64,000 bases of DNA from assembly GCA_002855745.1 (NCBI GenBank), contig NDWX01000003.1, positions 1 through 64,000 on the forward strand, written 5' to 3'. This document shows, piece after piece, positions 57,697 through 64,000 of the stretch. The stretch is from Thermofilum sp. NZ13 (GTDB lineage: Archaea > Thermoproteota > Thermoprotei > Thermofilales > Thermofilaceae). The translations under genes and the position numbers were made by a program. Position 1 is the stretch's first letter, and each line of letters opens with the position of its first letter. The notes beneath the pieces were generated by a model that was not told where the DNA came from, did not search any database, and worked only from the letters and a program-made list of their open reading frames with translations.

Positions 57697-59007
57697 GTGT
57701 GCGACACACTCGTAGCTTTAGGCGAGTACACGAAGAACGGTGTGACGATCTTCGCGAAAAACAGCGACAGAGACCCGAACGAGGCGCAGGTTGTAGAGTT
57801 CCTGCCGCGGAAAAGGCACGCGGAGAAGAAGGTTAAGTGCACGTACATTGAAGTAGAGCAGGTGGAGGAAACCTACGCCGCGGTTATTTCCCGACCGTGG
57901 TGGATGTGGGGCGCCGAGATGGGTGTGAACGAGTACGGTGTAGCCATCGGCAACGAGGCTGTTTTTACCAAGGAGCCGTACGCTGAAGGCGGCTTGACGG
58001 GGATGGACCTCGTCCGCCTTGGCTTAGAGCGCGCCAAGACCGCCAGAGAGGCCCTGGACGTGATAACCCGGCTACTGGAGGAGTACGGACAGGGTGGCAA
58101 CTGCAGGAGAAATGGGAAACTCTACTACCATAACTCGTTCATAATCTCCGACCCTCGGGAGGCGTGGGTTCTAGAAACCGCAGGCAAGTACTGGGTTGCT
58201 GAGAGGGTTAGAGGGGTGAGGAGCATTTCGAACGCTCTGTCGATCCACGACAGGTGGGACGAGGCATCGGAAAGCCTACGGGGCTACATGAGCTCAAGGG
58301 GTCTAGAAAGGCTGGACTTCGCCAGGCATTTCTCGGACTTCTTGTACACCAGGATGGCTAAGGGGGTGGAAAGGCAGAGGTTCACGCAGGGCTTCCTTGA
58401 GGCTCATAGGGGGGAGCTGGACTTCTGGAGGATCAGCCAGCTCATGAGAAGCCACGCCCGGGACGGCGGCTACTCTCCCGCAAAGGGTTCAATGAGGGAT
58501 ATCTGCATGCACGCGGGCGGCGTCACAAGGCCCAGCCAGACGGCTGGCTCCATGATAGCCTTGCTGTACGAGAAGGTTCCCGTAGTCTTCGTAACCGGGA
58601 CCTCCTCACCGTGTATATCCCTCTACAAGCCCGTCTTCCTAGAGGCAGGCCTCCCCGATCTAGGGGCAAGCCCCACGGATAGGTACGACCCGCAGAGCTA
58701 CTGGTGGGCGCACGAGGCCCTGCACAGGAAGATGCTCGCCTCCTACCCTAAGTACGCCGAAGCCATTAGGAGTGAGATCGATAAGCTGGAAAGGGAGCTG
58801 TTCGCTGAGGCTTTGCGGCTACGGGAGGATTTTCTGGCTGGGAGAGCTACCACTAAGGACCTGCTGGATTTGACGAGGCGGGCATTCGAGGTTGGGGCAA
58901 GGCTTGATAAGAAGTGGTCGGGTGTGGTTCGCAGAGGGGTGAGCCTGAACCTGCTCTTCGATATTTTCTGGCTGCGCGTGAACCGCGAAGCCGGCTTAGC
59001 CGTTTAG
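57697..59007 (+). CDS. Peptidase family C69 (secernin-like) protein
   Basis: This is a 436-residue Ntn-type hydrolase. The start MCDTLVALG places the catalytic Cys at residue 2, and NGVTIFAKNSDRDPNEAQ follows. Further family blocks are WGAEMGVNEYGVAIGNEAVF near 72 and HNSFIISDPREAWVLETAG near 145. It is probably a cytosolic dipeptidase used in peptide catabolism. It lies 27 nt after cbiO and may be read with it. Confidence 0.88.
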   Translation: MCDTLVALGEYTKNGVTIFAKNSDRDPNEAQVVEFLPRKRHAEKKVKCTYIEVEQVEETYAAVISRPWWMWGAEMGVNEYGVAIGNEAVFTKEPYAEGGLTGMDLVRLGLERAKTAREALDVITRLLEEYGQGGNCRRNGKLYYHNSFIISDPREAWVLETAGKYWVAERVRGVRSISNALSIHDRWDEASESLRGYMSSRGLERLDFARHFSDFLYTRMAKGVERQRFTQGFLEAHRGELDFWRISQLMRSHARDGGYSPAKGSMRDICMHAGGVTRPSQTAGSMIALLYEKVPVVFVTGTSSPCISLYKPVFLEAGLPDLGASPTDRYDPQSYWWAHEALHRKMLASYPKYAEAIRSEIDKLERELFAEALRLREDFLAGRATTKDLLDLTRRAFEVGARLDKKWSGVVRRGVSLNLLFDIFWLRVNREAGLAV

Positions 59008-59057
59008 CTCTAGGCATTGAAGAAAAAGAATAATACGTTCGGAGGGCTTATGTATGT

Positions 59058-59315
59058 GTGTGCGTAGTCAGCAGGAGTCTTGTCTGCGCGTCTTCGAAGA
59101 CATACGTCTTTACGATAAAGGCTGAGTGCGCCGACAGGGTCGTGGACCTCCTCGAGAGAGAGGGGAAAGTAACCGCGAGGTTCGGCCCACTCGTGAAGGG
59201 GGTGTACAAGGACGCCATAGTCACGGTGGTTAAGCCGGATAAGGTGCAGGTTATCCTCCAGTTCAGCAAGCTCACAGTGGACGAGGTTGAGCAGGTGCTG
59301 AGGTCGCTTGCCTGA
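59058..59315 (+). CDS. Small protein of unknown function upstream of DUF488
   Basis: This is an 85-residue frame from a GTG. Residues 12-80 look like an alternating alpha/beta domain (YVFTIKAECADRVVDLLERE; DAIVTVVKPDKVQVILQFSKL; VDEVEQVLRSL). It overlaps the DUF488 gene by 8 nt, supporting a shared operon. The true start is uncertain, since no ATG is in frame. No family was recognised. Confidence 0.5.
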   Translation: MCVVSRSLVCASSKTYVFTIKAECADRVVDLLEREGKVTARFGPLVKGVYKDAIVTVVKPDKVQVILQFSKLTVDEVEQVLRSLA

Positions 59316-59745
59316 GGTCGTGTACACGGTTGGCCACAGCAATAGGAGCCTAGAGGAGCTTCTAGCCCTGTTAAGGAAGCACGGGGTAGAGGTTGTGGTC
59401 GACGTCCGCCGGTGGCCGAAGTCCTCGAAGTTCCCTCACTTCAACACTACCCACCTGAGAGAGGCGCTGGAGCGGGAAGGCTTCAGGTACGTTTGGCTCG
59501 GCTCGGAGCTCGGCGGCTACCGGGAGGGTGGCTACGAGCGCTACATGGAGACGGCGGACTTCAAGAAGGGTTTGGAGGCCCTGGAGGCTCTGGCTCGCGA
59601 GGGGGTTGTGGCGGTGCTCTGCGCGGAGAGGCTGTGGTTCAGGTGTCACAGGAGATTTATAGCCGACGCTCTTGTAAGGGATGGTTTCCGAGTGATCCAC
59701 ATCGTCGACGAGGGGAGGGTGTACGAGCACAGGGGGAGGGGTTGA
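59308..59745 (+). CDS. DUF488 family protein
   Basis: This is a 145-residue protein. The family pattern is clear: VYTVGHSNRSLEELLALLRKHGV at the start, VVDVRRWPKSSKFPHFN near 33, LGSELGGYREGGYERYM near 65 and LLCAERLWFRCHR-type CAERLWFRCHRRFIADAL near 108 with its conserved Cys pair. DUF488 proteins are widespread and their function is unsettled. The TTG start overlaps the preceding gene. The stop overlaps the following reductase. Confidence 0.88.
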   Translation: MPEVVYTVGHSNRSLEELLALLRKHGVEVVVDVRRWPKSSKFPHFNTTHLREALEREGFRYVWLGSELGGYREGGYERYMETADFKKGLEALEALAREGVVAVLCAERLWFRCHRRFIADALVRDGFRVIHIVDEGRVYEHRGRG

Positions 59746-60781
59746 GAGGGTCGCTGTAGTCGGAGCGGGTCCCGCTGGGGCCTTCCTGGCCCGCCTCCTC
59801 ACCGACGCGGGTTTCAGCGTCAAGGTCTTCGAGGGGGCTCCCAAGCTCGCCTTGAAGCCCTGCGGGTGGGGGTTGCCCTTCACGGTCGAGCAGGTGTACA
59901 GGGTGCCTGAGGAGGCCGTGCTGGTTAAGGTCATGGGGTACGACGTGTATGTCGGGGAAAGGCTCTCTAAGTCCAGCCGCGGTAGGTTCTTCGGGTACAT
60001 CGTTGACAAGGAGGAGATGCTACGCTCCCTGCTGGAGGGCGTTGAGGTGGAGAGAAAGTGGGCTGACCCTTACTCTTTGAGGGGATTCGACCTCATAGTG
60101 GATGCGCGGGGACACGCCGCGTACCGTGGCAGGAAAGCCCTGGCCCTCCAGCTGGAGGGAAGGGTGAGGGAGCACCCGGGCGATGCCATCAGGGTTTACT
60201 TCCTGGAGGACCTCGTCGGGTACGCCTGGGTCTTCCCCCTCGGAGACTCCAAGGCGAAGGTGGGCGTCGGGGGGCTTGCCGGGCCCGAGGTACTAGCCGG
60301 CTACCTCAGGATGCTCGCCAAAAAGGTTGGGCTGGAGCCATCGGGTCCGCTGAGGGGTAGCGGGATAGCTTCTGGGGGGCTTCAGCTGAGGCTGGAGGGG
60401 GGCGTGGCGGTCATCGGGGAGGCCGCCGGCGCCGTGATGCCGCTCTCCGGGGAGGGAATTAGGCCGTCGATGATAACCGCCAAGGCGCTCTTCGAGGATA
60501 TCAGGGGCGAAAGGAGCTTCGCGGACGCTATATCGAGCTACGGCCTCGAGCTAAACGCGCGGGTCCAGCTCGGCATCTTAAGAGCCCTCGAAAACAGCCC
60601 TCCGAAAAGACGCGTAGAGATCTTCGAGAAAGCCCCCGTGGAGGTCCTCGAGTGCGTCACAGCAGGCTGCGTTACGCGGGCTTTCCTCGCTAGGGCCGTA
60701 GCGAGGTGGCCTGGCTTCTTCTTGAAGGTTGCGAGGCTTGGCGGCGTTAAGGAGCTTGTGAAGGATTCACTGAAAGTGTAG
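59741..60781 (+). CDS. Geranylgeranyl reductase-like flavoprotein, non-canonical start
   Basis: This is a protein of about 346 residues that would saturate the isoprenoid chains of archaeal lipids using FAD. The FAD fold is complete only if translation begins at about 59741: VAVVGAGPAGAFLARLL and then VKVFEGAP. Further blocks are YAWVFPLGDSKAKVGVGG near residue 160 and VIGEAAGAVMPLSGEGIRPSM near 225. No ATG, GTG or TTG exists in this frame between the last upstream stop and the FAD motif. The codon at the expected Met is GTT, overlapping the DUF488 stop. The first ATG-started frame (59852) lacks the FAD loop. Confidence 0.8.
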   Translation, partial: VERVAVVGAGPAGAFLARLLTDAGFSVKVFEGAPKLALKPCGWGLPFTVEQVYRVPEEAVLVKVMGYDVYVGERLSKSSRGRFFGYIVDKEEMLRSLLEGVEVERKWADPYSLRGFDLIVDARGHAAYRGRKALALQLEGRVREHPGDAIRVYFLEDLVGYAWVFPLGDSKAKVGVGGLAGPEVLAGYLRMLAKKVGLEPSGPLRGSGIASGGLQLRLEGGVAVIGEAAGAVMPLSGEGIRPSMITAKALFEDIRGERSFADAISSYGLELNARVQLGILRALENSPPKRRVEIFEKAPVEVLECVTAGCVTRAFLARAVARWPGFFLKVARLGGVKELVKDSLKV

Positions 60782-61441
60782 CGGCTTCGCGACGAGAGCA
60801 TAGACGCCGCAGCGTAGGCACTCCTCGTCCACGTAGAGCCTAGGCTTGCCTTCGGGAACTGCCAGCGGCTCGTAGTCGAGCGCCCAAGCCCTTGTGGAGA
60901 TGGAGTAGCCTGCCTCGAGCAGGAAGTCTTCGGCCTCGCGCCTCGAGTAGAACTTCGCTTTAGCCAGCACGGGGTCGAGGTTCTCGGAGGCCAGCCTCCT
61001 GTAAAGCTGGCCCCAGGGGCTTTCCCTCTCGATGGAGAGCACTGCCAGCACGCCGCCTTCTCTCAGGAGCCCCCTAACGGACTCGAGTACCTTGCGCGGG
61101 TTCTCTAGGAACTCGAGGACGGTCACCATGTAGGCAAAGCTCAGCGACCCGCTGCGTAGCGGCGGCTGCTCTCCAACCCCGACGACGAGGTGCTGGCACC
61201 TCCCGCGTGCGAGCCTCAGCATGGGCTCGGAGGGGTCGAGGCACACTATCTCCCGGTTCTCAGAGAGCTTCTCCGCGAAAACGCCGGTGCCGGCTCCTAT
61301 ATCCGCGCCAACACCCCGCGGGAGGAGGAGGTCGAGGAGGCTTGCCTCTGCCTCCAGCACCGCGGAGCCGGCGGGGGTCCTGTACCACGAGTCGTATGCT
61401 TCCGCGTTTTGGGAGAAAACCTCCACTACCTCTTCGACCAC
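60767..61441 (-). CDS. SAM-dependent methyltransferase, class I
   Basis: This is a 224-residue protein with the Rossmann motif GADIGAGTGVFAEKL near residue 43, the acidic strand end IVCLDPSEPML near 65, and YMVTVLEFLENPRKVL near 108 as motif IV. The C-terminus ends ECLRCGVYALVAKPL. It resembles the UbiE/small-molecule methyltransferases; the substrate is unknown. It converges with the geranylgeranyl reductase, overlapping by 15 nt. Confidence 0.82.
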   Translation of the reverse strand: MVEEVVEVFSQNAEAYDSWYRTPAGSAVLEAEASLLDLLLPRGVGADIGAGTGVFAEKLSENREIVCLDPSEPMLRLARGRCQHLVVGVGEQPPLRSGSLSFAYMVTVLEFLENPRKVLESVRGLLREGGVLAVLSIERESPWGQLYRRLASENLDPVLAKAKFYSRREAEDFLLEAGYSISTRAWALDYEPLAVPEGKPRLYVDEECLRCGVYALVAKPLHFQ

Positions 61442-61472
61442 AGTTATCTAAGGTCGGCGCGCGGGAAAAACC

Positions 61473-62195
61473 TTACGGGGTTACCGTGTAGTACACGCGC
61501 TTGCGCTTAGCCCCCTTGCTCTCCGTCTTCTGAAGCACCACCTCACCTACCTCGCAGGTGTTCTTCACGTGGGGGCCTCCGTCCGCCTGGATGTCGACGC
61601 CGGGGATCTCGACAACCCTAATCTCGTCGACCTCAGGTGGTAGGCGGCCGGCGAGCTTCACGATCCCGGGGATCTTCAGCGCCTCGTCCCTTTTCAGCCA
61701 GTAGACCTTCACTTCGATGCACCTCTTGAGGATGCTGTTAGTCTCGGACACGGCCTCCGCGAGCGCGGCCTTCCAGTCGACGACACCGGGTAAGTCGAAG
61801 TCGTCGCGGGCGCCCTCTGGCTGTATGTGCCCGCCAGTGACCATGGCCCCGTACTTGCTGTAAAGCACGGAGGCTAGGACGTGGCTAGCCGTGTGAAGCC
61901 TCATCATTCTGTACCTCCGCTCCCAGTCTATCACGCCCCTCACCCTGATGCCTGGCTCAAGGCCTGCCTGCTCCGCCACGATGTGCGCTACATCCCCGTT
62001 CTCCTCGACCGCTTGCACCACCTCGACCCTAAGCCCTGTTGGAAGCAACAGCCATCCCTTGTCCGTGTCCAGCCCGCCGCTGGGACCCGGGTGGAACGCT
62101 GTCTGATCGAGGAAGACCTTGTTTCCTTCAACCCTGGTGACCGTGGCCTCGAACTCCTTAAGGTAGCTGTCGACCTGGAAGAGCAGCTTCGGCAT
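61473..62195 (-). CDS. alaX: Alanyl-tRNA editing protein
   Basis: This is a 240-residue stand-alone editing domain that removes serine or glycine from tRNA(Ala). The zinc site is visible in RLHTASHVLASVLY near residue 105 (HxxxH). The second half appears as IPGVDIQADGGPHVKNTCEVG near 200, and the N-terminal strand FHPGPSGGLDTDKG is typical. The size puts it with the longer AlaX group. The ATG at 62195 was taken as start. Confidence 0.92.
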   Translation of the reverse strand: MPKLLFQVDSYLKEFEATVTRVEGNKVFLDQTAFHPGPSGGLDTDKGWLLLPTGLRVEVVQAVEENGDVAHIVAEQAGLEPGIRVRGVIDWERRYRMMRLHTASHVLASVLYSKYGAMVTGGHIQPEGARDDFDLPGVVDWKAALAEAVSETNSILKRCIEVKVYWLKRDEALKIPGIVKLAGRLPPEVDEIRVVEIPGVDIQADGGPHVKNTCEVGEVVLQKTESKGAKRKRVYYTVTP

Positions 62196-62395
62196 CAACT
62201 CCTCCCAGCGCGTAGGGGGCTTTTAACCGTTTCCTTATCTTTTTTGAATTACATCTTTCCAAGAACTCCTACTGCAACGATGCAACTTCTTGAAAACCCT
62301 GCACGGTTAAAATATCCTAAAAAGAGAGTTAGGGAGTTCAGTCCGCGGTAATCCGGCTCACCGATCGCCGGGGGGCAAGCTTAGTCATCATCACA

Positions 62396-63799
62396 TCAAG
62401 GACCGTGCGGTGCTTGATAAAATCTTCTCCGCTCTAGGGCTCTCCTGACTATGTCCACCAGTATCAGTGGGGATTCGGCGAGGATCACCAGCGAGGGCTC
62501 GAGGTTGGGTATGTCGTGGTAGTAGAACGCGGATCCCCAGGTCCCTGACTCTATGGCTTTGCTTACCGGGCACTCTGAGGCAAAGCTTGAGACGTCTACA
62601 GGGTTTATGCCGATGCCCTGCAGGGCTTCGAGGAACGCGGGGTCGGGTTTGACGTTAATGGCGGCTCGCATGTTGGGGTTTATCCTCGATGCCTCGATCA
62701 GCACCCTTGCCAGGTGCCTAGACGCCCCGAAGGTCGGCTTACCGCACACCCTAACCCCTCTCCTAGTCTTGATGAGCCTCCCATCGATCGCGGCCACGTC
62801 CTCCGGCTTCTCGGGCCTCGGCTTCGCGAAGGCTATGTTCGCCCCGACCTCCGGGATAAGCTGCTCGAAGCCTGGCAGAGCCATCAGGCTTCTCGCCGCG
62901 AGCTCGAGCTGCGCTAGCTCGAAGCTTCCCGGCGTGTAGGGGTTGTAGAGTTCCACCAGCGGCGAGACAGGGGGCTCAAGGTAGCGGGTAGACTTGTACA
63001 ACACTCCCACCCCAGGCCCCTTGACGGAGCCTATTTTCGAGCACGGAAGGCTCTTCTCACCGCACAGGGCCTCTAACTCCCGTGGGCTGTCGGTGAAGGC
63101 CAGTAGGACACCGTAGCTCGGTGCGGTGAAGGGGTCCACCCATTCCGGGAGGCCCGGGTGGAGCTTGACGCCCTCCGGCTGCAACTCTATCTCTAGGCTG
63201 TAGTACAGGCTGACCTCGACAAGCGCGCCGAGCACGCCGCCCTCCGAGACGTCGTGCATGAACTTGACCTCGGGGGCTTCCTGAAGCTGGAGAGCGTAGT
63301 CCAGGGGGGTCATCTCCCTCAGCGGCACGCTGCCGCCCAGAAGCCACGCCGCCTCCGCGCCCACCAGCCCCACCGCGTAGACGGTGTCCCCCGCGGAGGG
63401 TGCCGCTCGGTCCCGCACTTTCCTGCCTATCACCGTTGAGACCGCTAGGGGGTACTCGATGCCCTCGTAGCGGGCAGTGTGGCCCCCCGCGAGCCTCACG
63501 CCGTACCTTCCGCACTCCTCCGCGAAAACCCTCACGACCGCCTCGACCTCCTCGTCGCTCGCGCCCGGGGGCATCGTGACTGTAAGCGTGGCGTAGAGGG
63601 GCTGGGCGTGCGCGACGGCAACGTTCGCAGCGGAGTAGTGGAATGCGAAGAAGCCTAAAGACTCGCTGGGGACCCCTACAGCCGGGTTGGTTGACGCCAC
63701 CAAGTCGCCCTCCACGGGGTTAGCGTCGAGGCCGGGGGCTACGCCAGCATCCTTGAGGACTTCGATGACCCTGCTAAGTGGTATTTTACCGACCTTCAT
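62396..63799 (-). CDS. AIR synthase-related domain fused to a ThiN-like domain
   Basis: This is a 467-residue fusion. Residues 1-280 look like the PurM/HypE/ThiL superfamily (FFAFHYSAANVAVAHAQPLYATLTV; RLAGGHTARYEGIEYPLAVSTVIG; VKFMHDVSEGGVLGALVEVSLYY). Residues 290-455 resemble ThiN, the thiamine-phosphate synthase domain of archaea (LIPEVGANIAFAKP; GASRHLARVLIEASRINPNMRAAIN). A role in thiamine metabolism is the best guess. Involvement in hydrogenase maturation through the HypE-like half is less likely. ATG 63799 was chosen, the frame being open a little further. Confidence 0.7.
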   Translation of the reverse strand: MKVGKIPLSRVIEVLKDAGVAPGLDANPVEGDLVASTNPAVGVPSESLGFFAFHYSAANVAVAHAQPLYATLTVTMPPGASDEEVEAVVRVFAEECGRYGVRLAGGHTARYEGIEYPLAVSTVIGRKVRDRAAPSAGDTVYAVGLVGAEAAWLLGGSVPLREMTPLDYALQLQEAPEVKFMHDVSEGGVLGALVEVSLYYSLEIELQPEGVKLHPGLPEWVDPFTAPSYGVLLAFTDSPRELEALCGEKSLPCSKIGSVKGPGVGVLYKSTRYLEPPVSPLVELYNPYTPGSFELAQLELAARSLMALPGFEQLIPEVGANIAFAKPRPEKPEDVAAIDGRLIKTRRGVRVCGKPTFGASRHLARVLIEASRINPNMRAAINVKPDPAFLEALQGIGINPVDVSSFASECPVSKAIESGTWGSAFYYHDIPNLEPSLVILAESPLILVDIVRRALERRRFYQAPHGP

Positions 63800-63832
63800 C
63801 CCGTGAAAAAGGACGCACAACGAGGTTGTATA

Positions 63833-64000
63833 CTATTCGGTCCAGGGGAACGGGTAGCCTCTCTCCTTGAGCTTTTTGAGCTCCTCAGCCAGTTTCTTCT
63901 CGATCTCCTCGACCTTAGCCGGAGGGGGAGAGATCACTAGGGAGACGCCGATAACCAGTAGGATTAGCAGGAATGAGCCCACCGTGGCGAGGGCTGTCAG
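63833..64000 (-). CDS. Partial gene: small single-helix membrane protein
   Basis: The last 55 residues of a gene that enters from beyond the right edge. A hydrophobic helix (VGSFLLILLVIGVSLVI) is followed by PPPAKVEEIEKKLAEELKKL, a charged coiled-coil-like helix, and ends YPFPWTE. It probably encodes a small anchored protein. No family was recognised. It is on the same strand as the AIR-synthase/ThiN gene, 33 nt upstream of it. Confidence 0.6.
   Translation of the reverse strand: MTALATVGSFLLILLVIGVSLVISPPPAKVEEIEKKLAEELKKLKERGYPFPWTE

Overview
The window reads as a stretch of chromosome from an anaerobic, probably hyperthermophilic crenarchaeon, with Thermofilum-like gene content. This placement is inferred from gene content, not from a marker gene. 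Support comes from archaeal-type promoters (a TATA box about 25 nt upstream of start codons with almost no leader), from archaeal genes (AlaX, archaeal phosphoglycerate mutase, CBS-free IMP dehydrogenase, pantoate kinase, geranylgeranyl reductase, PhoU proteins with AbrB domains), and from CRISPR repeats that end in the crenarchaeal ATTGAAAG tag. Position 1 is probably a contig edge, because the first 72 bases fold back on themselves perfectly.

Layout. Positions 1-7650 (- strand) hold a complex I-type operon, nuoABCDHIJKM and a truncated L, with no NADH-input subunits. Positions 7777-15182 (- strand) hold a second, related operon whose large subunit carries the CxxC pairs of an active site, so it is a membrane-bound group 4 [NiFe] hydrogenase with two antiporter-like subunits. 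A frame break in a run of G interrupts its NuoI-NuoA fusion gene. Positions 15.4-20 kb carry two AbrB-PhoU regulators, a SerK/ParB-like protein and a GlmU-like nucleotidyltransferase. A purine operon (guaB, an amidohydrolase, guaA) and a DUF134 regulator follow at 20-24.1 kb.

Positions 24.3-26.9 kb are mobile-looking: a TnpB-family protein lacking the usual RuvC-II glutamate, next to a SWIM-like/winged-helix module that recurs in decayed form at 50.2-50.9 kb. Positions 26.9-32.7 kb hold a radical SAM protein, an HTH regulator, a metallo-beta-lactamase-fold protein, BirA, GalE and a KaiC-like ATPase. pstSCAB is at 32.9-36.5 kb and two MoeA proteins (one with a periplasmic-binding-protein-like tail) are at 36.6-39.7 kb. 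A 29-repeat CRISPR array without cas genes occupies 40989-42892, transcribed leftward from a leader on its right, with a DUF2293-like basic protein on its left.

Positions 43.3-50 kb hold acylphosphatase, a broken VapB/VapC remnant, pantoate kinase with an ECF S-component, ApgM and NadE. Positions 50.9-55.1 kb hold an MFS transporter and two UbiA prenyltransferases. Positions 55.3-57.7 kb hold a CbiM/N/Q/O-type nickel/cobalt importer, which fits the hydrogenase's need for nickel. The rest holds a C69 dipeptidase, DUF488, geranylgeranyl reductase, a methyltransferase, AlaX and an AIR-synthase-like/ThiN fusion.

The joint picture (inference) is an anaerobe that couples hydrogen turnover to ion pumping, imports nickel and phosphate at high affinity, makes molybdopterin or tungstopterin, and carries decaying mobile modules. 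No rRNA or tRNA gene was recognised.
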